Below, in pieces: positions 50,068-60,600 of a stretch of 64,000 nt of DNA. Where the stretch lies: positions 1-64,000 of the forward strand of contig JABLUY010000070.1 in the NCBI GenBank assembly GCA_013306675.1. The letters run 5' to 3'. Source of the DNA: Thraustochytrium sp. TN22 (lineage: Eukaryota > Sar > Bigyra > Thraustochytrida > Thraustochytriidae). The notes below the pieces were generated by a model. That model worked only from the letters and a program-made list of their open reading frames with translations, was not told where the DNA came from and did not search any database. The translations under genes and the position numbers were made by a program. The stretch's first letter is position 1. Each line of letters begins with the position of its first letter.

Positions 50068-51088
50068 GTCAAGTCGCTCGAGCTGTGTGTCTTCTCTGCC
50101 CCTAGCGGCGAGAGAGACAACACTCAGACGAGCGAGTTGAGACAAGACTGACTTCCGCGCGGAGCTGGGCCGCGCCACCTGCTACCTGCCTCTAGGGACC
50201 CCGCATGGCGCCGGCCTGCCTTCCTGCCTTCCTGCCTGGCCTTCTTTCTTCTTGTTGATCACTGCCCTTTGATCACTGCCTTCCGCTCTCGTCTCGCTAA
50301 GGACCGCCGCGTGTTGCTCGGGGAGAGCGATCTGCGCTGCTGACTTTCTGATACCTCTCAAGTCCTAGCCCAAGACTGACCGATGACCCACCCCCTTCTT
50401 ATCGCATCGCATCGCATTCTGATGACATTTCCACTTCCCATGGACCCGTCCTTCGCCTCCGAGCCACGGCGAAAGGACTGACTGATGACTGACACCTGAT
50501 AAAATGATTCGCGACGCGCATGATGACCCCATGAATCAATTCTTTCTTACTTTTCAACAACGTACGTACAGCCTCCCAAGGCTCTCTGTAGTAAGTTAGT
50601 CAGGGCCCGGCAGTCTTGCAACAAGTGGACGCACACGAGGTTGCAGCGACGCGCAGCGACACGAGCGAACGTACCAAAAAGGTACGGTCAAGACCACTGC
50701 ATACTGCTGGCACTGCACGAGCATCGACGCGGCACGCCAACGCAAAGCCACGCCGCTTCGCGCTTCCGGCATGACGTGGCCGACCGCGCAATGACGCGGC
50801 CGCGCCCGGGCCGTGGCCGTCACGGTCACGGTCGCGGTGCCTGCAGCGCAAGCAGTGCCGCAGTCCGAGTCATCGCGCCCGCCGCACCGCCCAGCCCGGC
50901 CGCCGCGGCCGCCGCCGGACAGCCGCCCTGGTCGCCAGCGACCATTGCGGCGACAGCGCGGCCGCAACCGAGGCCACCTCGCTGCCACCGTACAGCAAAC
51001 CAATATCCAAAGCGAGGCCTCCGACCTGCGGCAGAGCGGCGGCGGCGGCGGCAGGAGCGGCAGCGTCAGGAGCGGCAGCGGCGGCGGC

Positions 51089-51128
<40 letters not shown>

Positions 51129-51149
51129 GCAACGGCGGCCGCGAGGACA
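50068..51149. other. Intergenic between ADAM-like and SDR genes
   Basis: The first half, around 50200-50580, is pyrimidine-rich and AT-richer, fitting a 3' flank. The second half is GC-rich and holds a GTCCGAGTC element (50863-50871) 280 bp upstream of the SDR start and a (CAG)n tract at 51090-51128. No coding sequence is supported. Confidence 0.5.
51090..51128. repeat. (CAG)n trinucleotide tract before the SDR start
   Basis: About twelve CAG-type units end 22 bp before the ATG at 51150. Confidence 0.9.
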
Positions 51150-52040
51150 ATGCTCGGGCTGACCAAGATGATGCTGGTGCGCGGGACCGGCGCGCGCGGG
51201 CTGGCGACGAGCGCGGGCTCGCGCATGAGCGGGCAGGTGTGCGTGGTGACGGGCGGCGCCGGAGGCATTGGCCGCGCGTCCGCGGTGCTGTTCGCGAGCG
51301 AGGGCGCCGACGGCGTGGTGGTGGCCGACGTGGACGAGAAGGGCGGCCAGGAGACCGTGCGCATGATCGAGGAGACCGTGGGCAAGGGCAAGGCCGTTTT
51401 CCTGCGCACGGACGTGTCCAAGAAGGCAGACTGCGAGGCCATGGTCAAGCGCGCCGAGCAGGACTTCGGCAAGCTCACCGTGCTGTTCAATAACGCCGGC
51501 ATCATGCATAGCAACGACGACAACGCCGAGACCACCGAGGAGGACGTCTGGGATCTCACCATGGCCATCAACGTCAAGGGCGTCTTCTTCGGCTGCAAGT
51601 ACGGTATTCCGGCGCTGCGCCGCGCCGGCGGCGGCTCCATCATTAACACCGCCTCCTTCGTCGCCTCGCTCGGCGCCGCCACGCCGCAGCTCGCCTATAC
51701 CAGCTCCAAGGGCGCCGTGCTTGCCATGACGCGCGAGCTCGCCGTCATCCACGCGCGCCAGAATATCCGCGTCAACAGCCTCTGCCCAGGCCCGCTCAAC
51801 ACACCACTTCTGCAGAAGTTCCTCGACTCCGAAGAGAAGCGCCAGCGCCGCCTCGTCCACAACCCCATGGGCCGCTTCGGCGAGGCCGCGGAGATGGCCC
51901 AGGCCGCGCTCTTCCTCGCCTCCAAGGAGTCTTCCTACGTCACTGGCGCCGCCTTTAACGTCGACGGTGGCATCACCGCCGCATACGTCACTCCCGAGGA
52001 GCAGGTCGACCCTTTTGGCGGCCCTCCGGGTGGCCTCTGA
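51150..52040 (+). CDS. Short-chain dehydrogenase/reductase (classical SDR), probably mitochondrial
   Basis: The 296-residue product has a Rossmann start VTGGAGGIG (TGGAGGIG at 34-41), the NNAG structural motif at 114-117, catalytic Ser169, Tyr183 and Lys187 in the YTSSK arrangement, and a final GAAFNVDGG segment, all classical SDR features. Asp60 at the end of the second beta strand favours NAD(H) over NADP(H). The first 25 residues (MLGLTKMMLVRGTGARGLATSAGSR) are basic and lack acidic residues, like a mitochondrial targeting peptide; a second ATG at codon 26 (MSGQVCVVTGG) would give the soluble length. Closest relatives by pattern are 3-oxoacyl-ACP reductase and DHRS-type enzymes, but the substrate cannot be fixed. 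It converges on the LRR-IQ-EF-hand gene with 108 bp between stops. Confidence 0.9.
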   Translation: MLGLTKMMLVRGTGARGLATSAGSRMSGQVCVVTGGAGGIGRASAVLFASEGADGVVVADVDEKGGQETVRMIEETVGKGKAVFLRTDVSKKADCEAMVKRAEQDFGKLTVLFNNAGIMHSNDDNAETTEEDVWDLTMAINVKGVFFGCKYGIPALRRAGGGSIINTASFVASLGAATPQLAYTSSKGAVLAMTRELAVIHARQNIRVNSLCPGPLNTPLLQKFLDSEEKRQRRLVHNPMGRFGEAAEMAQAALFLASKESSYVTGAAFNVDGGITAAYVTPEEQVDPFGGPPGGL

Positions 52041-52086
52041 TGATGAAATTGTGATTTCAACGAACACACCATTGCCTCGCACAACC

Positions 52087-52100
52087 TTTTTTTTTTTTTT
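52087..52100. other. T tract between convergent stops
   Basis: A run of about 14 T residues followed by CCTCTTTCC lies in the 108-bp gap between the SDR and LRR-IQ-EF-hand stops. On the minus strand it is a poly(A) run. It may be a 3'-end processing or termination signal for one or both genes. No AATAAA was found nearby. Confidence 0.4.
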
Positions 52101-52148
52101 CCTCTTTCCGTCTTCTCTTTGCTTGCGTGGCACGGAGGAGGTCAGAGA

Positions 52149-55100
52149 TCAGCTCGTGATGCGGTCAAAAGCATCCAGCAGCTTTGCTTGCAGGCGTTCC
52201 TGCCGGCTCTGAATGCCGTGCTCGCGCCGTAGCTCGCGCAGACGCTGCCGCTTTACGGTCTCTTCCTCGCGCTCATGCTTGCGGCGAATCTCCGCGCGTG
52301 CCTCCTCGAAGAGCCTCTTCTTGCGATGCCAATAGTTCTCACCCAGAAACGACTTGCACATGGCCTGGCGGATCAAGAAGATCGGCTGGAACATGAGCGG
52401 ATACTTGATGTGCAGCTCGTACACCTGGTCAAACGTCAGCTCCAGCTGCGTGCCGTACACGCGGTCCACGTGATCCAAAAGGCGCTTCAAGTCCATGTGG
52501 TCCACGGGGTCCAGCTGGTGCATAAATGCCAGCAGGTCCTTGAGCTCCGGGAGCGCCATCTTGCCCTTGCCCTGGGCATCGCCAAAGCTGAATCCAAGCC
52601 GCACAACCTCTTTCGGTCCAAACATGCACAGCGTGCACACCGCGTGCAGGAGCTCCTGGAAGTCCATCATGCCGTTGCCGCTCACGTCCAGGAACCGGAA
52701 TACGCGCTGCGCCAGGCTCGTGTCCGGCACGCCCACGTAGTACAGAAACTGCTGCAGAGTCACCTCGCCCTGCTGCTCTGTGTCCATGGCTGCGAAGCAC
52801 GCCATTAGCTTGCGCGCGTCCTTCTTGGTCAGGCCCACCGAGTCCATGGTCTCGCGCAGCCGGTGCAGCTTGTTCTCCTCGCTCTTGTCCATCTCGCGCT
52901 GGACCTCGGCCTCCCGGATGTCCTGCTCCAGCTCGCGGATGATCTGCCCCACGCGCAAATTGTTTGGGTTCTTCTCCAGCATAGCCTCGAACTCCTCCTT
53001 GCGCTCGCGTAGCTTCTGGATGTTCTCGGCTTCCGGTGCCTTGTACGTGGCGCTCTCCGCGAACCAAAGGTGGAACTCGTCACGGACCCGCTCGCGCCGC
53101 GCCGCCGACAGTCCAATCTCGTCGTCCACGCGCGTGAAACCGCGCCGCACCAGCGTCTCCTCCTCCATCTCGTCCGACGTGATTCGCAGCTCGACAATCG
53201 TCTGTTCCACCGGGCCCAAGCGCGATATTTCCAGGCAGAACCGCCTCAGCTTTTCGTGCCCCACCACCTCGTGCATCGCGGTCGCCCGCGACCGTACCTG
53301 CGAGAGACGCCGCTTCGCAGCCGTCAACCCGGCGTCCGCCTGGCCCAACGCCTGCGACGCGCGCTTCGACGCCCGCCCCAGCGCCCGTCCCGCGAAACCG
53401 CCCAGCGGGCCCATCCGTTCCTCCGCTTCGTCCACCCCATCGTCCTCCTCGTCCTCGTCCTCCTCCCCGTCCTCGTCCTCGTCATCCTCGTCCTCGTCCT
53501 CGTCACTTTCCTCAGCCACAGTCCCGACGTGGTGCGCCAGGGAGCCGCCGTCGTAGTCCACGCGAATCGACCGAATGTGCATCGTCGAATCGTCTGATTT
53601 GCGCGTCCAGAGGTACACAGGCTCAGCGAGGCGGAAGGCGCGCCCCACGTCCTTGGGTACACTCTTCCACGTCGGCAGTCCGCGCTCACGGAGCTGCGAG
53701 TTTGCGGCGTTGAGGGCCGTCCTCTCAGCCTCGCCCACCGTGAATCGCAGGGCCGCAATGCCCTCGGTGAGCCCCAGCCCGGCGTGCTGCCGGCCGGCGA
53801 TGGTCGTCTTCATGCGCCTCTTTTGCCGCTCGCGCTCCGTCAAAAAGAGGTCCTTGATCGTGTCCAGGCCCGGCAGCAACGGCTTCGACTCGCGCGCCAT
53901 CTCGCTCAGTCGCGCCGTCTGCTCGGCGTCCTCAAGGATCTCACGCGCAAACCGCTCCGCCTCGTCCTCTGGCACCTGCTTCTCCTCCCTCGCAGTCTCC
54001 TTGGCGTGCTCCTCCAGCTCCAGCACTGCCTGCCTCTGCGCCTCATCGTTCTCCACGCGGTTACGTGCCTCCGCCATGCGCTCCTGCATCACCGCCAGCT
54101 CCGCCGGCTTGAGCTTGTGCATCGGAATCGTCGCGGTCCAAGCGCGGTACTTGAACTCGCGCCGCACCTGCGCGATTCCGCGTTCCAGCTTGCGCAGCAG
54201 GTGCTCCTCAGGGAAAATGCACGGCACGCGCTCCGACATGCAGAGGTCTACGAAACTCTCGGCGCTCGCCGCATTCTCGCGCGCCGAGGCAACGAGGAGG
54301 GCTTCCAAGCGCTCCCGCTGGACCTTGACCCACCGCCGCTCCTCAATGTTCATCGCGTGCTGCGACCGTACAGCGTCCAGATCGGTCGACAATAGCTCGT
54401 GCCGCCAAGCCCATTCACGACCCACAGCCTGCAAAATTTCCACGTGTCGCAGCATGATCTCCGTCTGTGTTGCGAGCTCCGCGTGCAGTCGGAGCATCTC
54501 CTGGTTCACGAAGTCGCGCATGCTCAAGAACCCACCGATGCGCAACGTCCGCATCTCCCCTTCGCAGGAGACAATCCAGTCGTGCTCCAACGAAGCAAGC
54601 TCCTGGTACACTTGCGCAACGCCGACAGGCCCGGCTGCCCCTGCCGCCAGCATGCGGATCTTGGCCTCCCCCGAGGTCTCGTAACCGTGCTCGCCGCGCT
54701 CCAGCGCCGCCTTGCGCGCCGTCACGGCCGCCTCTAGCGCAGTCATGGTTTCGTCGCCCACGTGAAACCGCGCCATTATCTTGCGCACCTGCACCGCATT
54801 GTCCGAGTGGTACTTGAAGCGCTTCGCATAGTTCGCCTCGAAGCGGTCGCCCACCATGATGCGCAGCCGCACCGAGGCACCCAGCAGACCGTAGTATACA
54901 TGCTTCGCCTTGGCCTCGCCTGTGTTCATGCCGGCAAAGTGCTTCTGGAAAGACTCGCATCGCGCGAGCAGCGCGTTATACTGCGCGAGACGGCCAATGT
55001 GCGTCGCCTGCGTTGCAAACATCCGGTCCAGGTGCGACAGCAAGGCGAGGACCCGTCTCGCCCGGACGCGCACATACGCCTCGCTGCTCTTGCGCTCCAA

Positions 55101-57344
55101 ATGGCCGCGCGTGCGCGCTTGCAGCTTGCACACCGCCGCGAGGGCCCGGAGCCGGTCGGCTGCCGAGCAAGAGGGCCTGTCGAAGTACTTGCGCTCCGAT
55201 GCGCCGCGCATCTCCCACTCCACTTCGCGCCTCACCGCGGCCCGCGCCGGCAACACCTGAGTGCGGGCCCATCGCTGCAGGATCACCGCGTGCACCGTAT
55301 ATTGGCTGCGTCGCAGTCGGTACAGCTCCAGCCGCTGCCGCTCCATCTCAAGCGTGCGCCGTAGGAGCACCTGCTTGAGCTCCTCCAGGAGCAACTTGCG
55401 CAGCACGATAGTCTCCCGCGCGGGCGCCAGTACGATTGCCAGCTCCTCCATGGGCGCCAGCCGCCGGCCGCTGGGCCCGACCTCAGGGGCGAGCTCCACG
55501 CGGGCGCCCCGAGACACCGCCACCACCTGCGACCGCAAGGCTGCCTCGGCCACCACGAACCGCGAGTACCGCTTTTCGAGCGCCACCACGATGGCGATCA
55601 GGACGTCCTCGTTCGTGCGCCGCCAATACCAGCCCCGTAGGCATGCTTGGATGCGTGTCGCCGCGCGCCACTGCGCGCGAAAGACAACCAAGTGTGCCGC
55701 GAGATTGCGTCGCCACACCCACCGGCGCGCCGCGCGCTGGAGCACCACCATACGTTCCAGCACCTTGCGGTGGTGCAGTACTCGATACCCGCGCCAAACC
55801 CGCTGCATGCCTGTGGCGGCTGCCGGCACCGCCCGTCGGTGCTTCATGAGCAGATAGTCAAGTGTGATGGACCCAGCCGTACAGAAGCGCCTCCACTGCC
55901 TTTGCACACAGACCGCGCTGCTCGCCTCCAGCTCGAACCTGGCCTGGAGGGCGCGCCCCGGGTCCGGCGCGGATTCGCCACGGCCATCCTCGACATCCAA
56001 CCCGGGCCGCCGGAGGCGGGCAGCCTCGGCACAGATGGGGTCTCCTTCGAGGTCTCGCAGCACGAGACGCCGCAGCGCCGGCCGCGCCGCGAGCGCCGCA
56101 GCTTCCTCAACGCCAACACCCGCCAGGCCCGAGACGTCCAAGATCGCGAGGTCCACGTCCTCCGGCAGCCACGCGATGCCCGAAACGCCCGTGCAGTACG
56201 CCACGGCCAGCGCCTTGAGCGATGCCTTGCGCGCTTGCAAAAGGGCGCAAAGGTCCTCGTTGGTGACACGCGGGCAGGCGACGAGCGCCAGATCCGTCAG
56301 AAACCGAAGAGGCGCCAGCCGGGCCAGCGATGCGCCGCCCATGCAGCGGCTCCCAGACACCTGAAGCGACTCGAGAAGCAGACCATCCAGGCCAGACGGG
56401 AAGCCGAATTCGGGCGAATTTCGCATATGGAAACGCCGCATGCGCTTGACGCCGCCCAGGAGGATGCGCACGAACGTGGGCGTCACCGCGGCTATCCCGC
56501 TCATGTCAAGCTCGCAGAGCGCTGGGAGTTGCACGAGAGTCTGCGCAGACGCGTCTGTGAGCTCGGTGCAGCGCGCGAGGTCGAGGCGCCAGAGCTCCCG
56601 GGCCAGAACCAGGCTTTGAACGCCCCTGTCCGAGAGCGCTGTGCACCCGGCAAGCGCGAGGTCCTTCAGGTGCACGGCGGACTCAGCGATCCATCGCACC
56701 GCCTCGTCGCCCACGAAGCTGCAGTCAGACAGGTCCAGCGTCTGCAACGTATGGTGCATGAGGAGCACGACCGCGTGATCTGCGCTGGGAAGCAAAAGGA
56801 AGCCACTGCCGCGCACGCGGCTGTTGCTGCGAAAGTGCAACTCGCGGAGCGTCGTGCATCTCTCCAGCACCTGACTCATGCCCTCGTCCGTCACATTGAC
56901 ACAGGCGCTCAAGTCGGCGTAGCGCAGGTCCTTGCAGGCGCGACTCACCGCCGTGACGCCAACGTCCGAGATGAGTGGGCACCCGGAGACATCGATGGAC
57001 TGGAGGCGCGGGCAGGCGCCCGCGACGGCCTCAAGGCCTACATCAGTGAGCAGCGCGCAGCGCGGCAGACCCAGCACCCGCAGACCGGCCGCGAGCACAC
57101 GGTCGACCAGCTCGCGGTCGCCCAGGCTCGCGCCGCAGCATTGAAAAACGCGCCAATGCCCTTTGAACTCGTGCATGAGCTCTTGGTCGGGCCAGTCCAA
57201 GTCCACGCAGGTCCAGGCGCTCAGGTCGACGGCCGTCGCCGGCGCGCCGACATCCTTGCCCCGCGCGAGCACGAGGTCCCCTGCGCGCGTCTCGGCTTCA
57301 TACTTGCGCTGCAGCAGGACGCGCCACGCCGCTGCCGTCGGCAT
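52149..57344 (-). CDS. Giant leucine-rich-repeat, IQ-motif and EF-hand protein
   Basis: Starting at the ATG at 57344 (MPTAAAWRVLLQRKYEAE) the product has 1731 residues. The open frame reaches 57485, but the extra 47 residues are low complexity. Residues about 70-435 hold cysteine-containing leucine-rich repeats of the AMN1/F-box type, for example LQSIDVSGCPLISDVGVTAVSRAC and LRYADLSACVNVTDEGM. About 480-585 hold several IQ-type motifs (VCVQRQWRRF, GMQRVWRGYR, RIQACLRGWYWRR) for calmodulin or centrin light chains. A long coiled-coil region follows, interrupted by an Asp/Glu run (about 1268-1308). Near the C-terminus are EF-hands, the clearest DVSGNGMMDFQEL, with a neighbouring degenerate DTEQQGEVTLQQFL. 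A Ca2+-responsive cytoskeletal or flagellar scaffold is inferred. No F-box was recognised. It shares a short divergent promoter with the CLU-domain gene. Confidence 0.8.
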   Translation of the reverse strand: MPTAAAWRVLLQRKYEAETRAGDLVLARGKDVGAPATAVDLSAWTCVDLDWPDQELMHEFKGHWRVFQCCGASLGDRELVDRVLAAGLRVLGLPRCALLTDVGLEAVAGACPRLQSIDVSGCPLISDVGVTAVSRACKDLRYADLSACVNVTDEGMSQVLERCTTLRELHFRSNSRVRGSGFLLLPSADHAVVLLMHHTLQTLDLSDCSFVGDEAVRWIAESAVHLKDLALAGCTALSDRGVQSLVLARELWRLDLARCTELTDASAQTLVQLPALCELDMSGIAAVTPTFVRILLGGVKRMRRFHMRNSPEFGFPSGLDGLLLESLQVSGSRCMGGASLARLAPLRFLTDLALVACPRVTNEDLCALLQARKASLKALAVAYCTGVSGIAWLPEDVDLAILDVSGLAGVGVEEAAALAARPALRRLVLRDLEGDPICAEAARLRRPGLDVEDGRGESAPDPGRALQARFELEASSAVCVQRQWRRFCTAGSITLDYLLMKHRRAVPAAATGMQRVWRGYRVLHHRKVLERMVVLQRAARRWVWRRNLAAHLVVFRAQWRAATRIQACLRGWYWRRTNEDVLIAIVVALEKRYSRFVVAEAALRSQVVAVSRGARVELAPEVGPSGRRLAPMEELAIVLAPARETIVLRKLLLEELKQVLLRRTLEMERQRLELYRLRRSQYTVHAVILQRWARTQVLPARAAVRREVEWEMRGASERKYFDRPSCSAADRLRALAAVCKLQARTRGHLERKSSEAYVRVRARRVLALLSHLDRMFATQATHIGRLAQYNALLARCESFQKHFAGMNTGEAKAKHVYYGLLGASVRLRIMVGDRFEANYAKRFKYHSDNAVQVRKIMARFHVGDETMTALEAAVTARKAALERGEHGYETSGEAKIRMLAAGAAGPVGVAQVYQELASLEHDWIVSCEGEMRTLRIGGFLSMRDFVNQEMLRLHAELATQTEIMLRHVEILQAVGREWAWRHELLSTDLDAVRSQHAMNIEERRWVKVQRERLEALLVASARENAASAESFVDLCMSERVPCIFPEEHLLRKLERGIAQVRREFKYRAWTATIPMHKLKPAELAVMQERMAEARNRVENDEAQRQAVLELEEHAKETAREEKQVPEDEAERFAREILEDAEQTARLSEMARESKPLLPGLDTIKDLFLTERERQKRRMKTTIAGRQHAGLGLTEGIAALRFTVGEAERTALNAANSQLRERGLPTWKSVPKDVGRAFRLAEPVYLWTRKSDDSTMHIRSIRVDYDGGSLAHHVGTVAEESDEDEDEDDEDEDGEEDEDEEDDGVDEAEERMGPLGGFAGRALGRASKRASQALGQADAGLTAAKRRLSQVRSRATAMHEVVGHEKLRRFCLEISRLGPVEQTIVELRITSDEMEEETLVRRGFTRVDDEIGLSAARRERVRDEFHLWFAESATYKAPEAENIQKLRERKEEFEAMLEKNPNNLRVGQIIRELEQDIREAEVQREMDKSEENKLHRLRETMDSVGLTKKDARKLMACFAAMDTEQQGEVTLQQFLYYVGVPDTSLAQRVFRFLDVSGNGMMDFQELLHAVCTLCMFGPKEVVRLGFSFGDAQGKGKMALPELKDLLAFMHQLDPVDHMDLKRLLDHVDRVYGTQLELTFDQVYELHIKYPLMFQPIFLIRQAMCKSFLGENYWHRKKRLFEEARAEIRRKHEREEETVKRQRLRELRREHGIQSRQERLQAKLLDAFDRITS

Positions 57345-57672
57345 GCCGGCGCCCGCATTCCAGCGACTGGCGGGCGGCGCGCCTTCATTGGCGTTGCCTG
57401 CTGCGCTGCGCGCTGCTGACTCGATGGGAGGCTGACAGTGAGGCCTCGGCCCGGACCGGGACGAGGGCCGTTTCGCGCGTCCCACTGCTGGGTGGGTGGG
57501 CGGTCATTCAAACCCAGGGGGTCTTGCTCGGCCCAGCCTCGAATTCGTCCCAGTCGGCGCGCACCCGCGGCAGAGCACAGCGGCGGGCGTGGGCGCCTGC
57601 GCGCTTGGCGCGCTTGGCGCGCTTGGCGCGCTTGGCGCGCGCGTGGAGCGCGCGAGCGCGAGCGCGAGCGCG
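57345..57672. promoter_or_regulatory. Compact divergent promoter of the LRR-IQ-EF-hand and CLU-domain genes
   Basis: 328 bp separate the two start codons. It holds a 9-bp tandem repeat (CTTGGCGCG, four copies, near 57603-57640) and a (GCGAGC)n tract (57652-57671) that abuts the CLU-domain ATG, the same tract type that abuts the RING gene start at 13171. Confidence 0.6.
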
Positions 57673-60600
57673 ATGGGGTCGGCGTACTCGGTGGACGATG
57701 TGCTGGCGCCCAAGGTGGAGCGCAAGATTCTGGAGAGCGAACACCGCACACGCATCCAGGAGGCGGTGAGCGCGTGGTCGCTCGCCGAGGTGGAGCAGGT
57801 TCGCGTGGCGCTGCTCAAGAAGCAGCCAGACAAGGAGCTACGGAAGCGCAAGCGCACACGATGGAACTTCATGTTTCGCACGCTGGAGACCGTCGAGTAC
57901 GAGCGCACAATGCGTCAGTCCAAGGAGGACCGCCTGCACTTCCATCCGGCGTGCCACTTGTACGCCATGGCGGAGGACGTGCCGGCGAGGGAGTGGCTTG
58001 CAGATCCAGAAGCCGCCCTTGCTGCGGGCTTGCTGATGACTCCGCGTGATGACGACCCTGCGAAAGCCCAAGCAGCGACGCCAGCTGCGGAGTTGGACCC
58101 CAAGGACAAGGACGAGGAGGACAAAGAGGACGAGGGCGAGGGCGAGGACACGGAGCACGACCAAGAAGACGACGCGGAGGACGTGAGCGCTGGCGAGGGG
58201 GGCACCCTGAAGGAGCGTCTGCAGCGTAAGCTTCTCAGGAAGCGCGCAGCTGCCAAATCGGAGGACGACGCGGAAGAGGAAGGGGTAGTGTCTGAGGATG
58301 ACGACGTGCGGGACGAAGGCGCGCCACTAGGGCGCACGGGCGCGGAGGAGCCGGAGCGGCCCAGACGGCTGGACCCGCGAATCACGTCGCCCATCTTCTT
58401 TGGGTGCTCGCTGCAGTCGGCCCAGGAGCAGGACGAGGAGCGCTCACGCACCTTTGACGAAAACTGGGAGGCTATTCAGGTGGAGGACCGCGAGGAGGAA
58501 GACCTGGGCAACGAGGAGGCCTCGCTTCGCGAGCGGTTTGAGCGGCGCAAAGCCAAGGCGGAGCGTGAGCGCACGCTGGCGCGCAAGAAGACTGAGAAGG
58601 AGCGCGAGGATCTGACGCAGGCATCCAAACGTGAGGTGCAGGCGGCCAAGAAGACCATGGCGGCGAAAGAGTTTGAGCACTTCTCGCGTGACACAGAGAA
58701 GCAAATCGCGGACCGCGAGCGCGCGTGGAAAGAGGAGGACGATGCCAGGCGCACCGCCGAGCACGTGCACGACAACAAGGAACGGCAGGAGCTCGCGGAG
58801 CAGCTGGCGGCGAATGCCGCGAAACTCGCCAAATACTACCGTGAGAAGGACACCCCCAAAGGCGAGAAGCTGGTGGCGCAAGCATCGGCAAGGCTCGACA
58901 AGCTCAGGGCGGAGCAGGCCGAGCGCAAGCAGGAGCGTAACCTGCGGAGCTTGGAGCTTCAGGAGGCTTTGCGCGCTGCGGGCGATAAGGCCGATAAGAA
59001 TCCGCATCGAAGCCTTATTATGGTGGCGGAGAGCGAGCTGAAAAAGGCGGAGGAGGCGCTCGAGGTGGCAACGCAGGCGGCCGACGTGCAAGCCGCGGAG
59101 CTGGCCAGCGCCCAGCTCTTGGAGGCGCGAGAGGCGCGCTTCATCTCCCTCTACCACGTACTTGTGGACACGGACCCGAGCGCAGGTCAAGACATCTTCT
59201 CCGTGGGGGTGATGCGTCTCGTGCTCGCGTTGACCATCAGCTGCGGCGTGACGCTGAGCAAGAAGCTGACCTACGCCTTTGAGACCTTCGCAAAGCGCAG
59301 CGACATGATCGACGAAGACGAGCTGCTGACCGTCGTGGAGCTCGCAACGCGCATCATGGAGGACATGGGCGGTTGTTTGAAGCGCCCGATATACGACGAC
59401 GACGACGAAGAGGAGGAAGAGAATGGGGAGAACGGCGAGGAGGAGGAGGAGCAGGCGGAGAAGGAGGCTGCCAGTGACAACAATGACATCAACAAGAAAA
59501 AGAAGACGACGACGACGACGAAGAAGAAGAAGAAAAAGAAGAGGCGGCGCCGCAGGGTCGTGCGGCCGTGCCCGCGCTCCTTCTTGGAGTCGCTCGTGCG
59601 TCGTCAATTTGACGTGGCCATGTGCCCGGCACAGGGTGAGGCGCGGTTGATGACGTCGTTCGAGTTTTCGAGCTGCATGACGCAGCTTGTGGCGGCGTCC
59701 GAGGATCTCTCGGCGGTCTTCGGCGTGCCTTGGGCGTACGCGAACCTGAGTCAGTGGCAGCGCACGCGCATGTCGCACATCAAAAAGTACGAGCTGGGCA
59801 TGTTGACGCTACAGCAGCTGAACAAGCGCATTGCGCGGCTGTGGGTGACGCACCGGCCGCAGCTGGCGCCGGACCACAAGCGGACGATGCACGAGCGCGC
59901 GCTGTCCATGGGCAGGAACGATCCGCTCAAGCCGGACTACGCCAAATTCATGAAGCGGCGCAAGCACAAGCTGCAGAGCAACGTTGTGCCTCTCGAGCAC
60001 GGCGGCCTGGGCAACATTCTGTACTACGAGGCGCGCGCGCAGTACAACGCGGCCATGCTGGTGCAGGCGGCGTGGCGCAGCAAGCTGGGGCGACGGCGCG
60101 CCGAGATGGAGGTGAAGCGGCGCGCCTTCTTCGCGGCGTGGCGCACGGCGCTGGAGGAGACCCGTGAGCGCGTGGCGCGTGAGTTCGCGAAGCGCGAAGA
60201 GCAGGCGTCTGGCACGGTGGGCCGCATGAAGTGGGATGCCACTGTGCGCATGCGGCAGGCAAAGCTGCGTGCTCTGGGCCAGGTCTTTGAGCGCGACGAG
60301 GTGGTAGCCCTGCTCACGGAAGAGGAGGTTAAGGTTGCGCAGGCTAGCGTGGACGAGCACTTCGAGAAGATGAAGAAGGAGCGTGGCATCAAGAGCGACG
60401 ACGAGATCGCCGCTGAGGAGGCCGAGAAGGAGCGCCTTCGCCTCGAGGCGGCCGAAAAGCTCAAGTCTGTCATCGACACGCGCGTCATCAACATGCGCAC
60501 CAAGTCTGAGTGGCAGCTCGTGCGCGAGGGTCGCCGCCGCGACAATAAGATACGCCGCGCGGCGCGCAAGACCTTTATCGAACGTCGCAGCCTGCGCAAG

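Noticed and set aside
47248-50178. 976-residue minus-strand open frame opposite the ADAM-like gene
   Set aside because: Valine/alanine/glycine-rich antisense shadow of a gene with signal peptide, zinc site and disintegrin motif on the plus strand.
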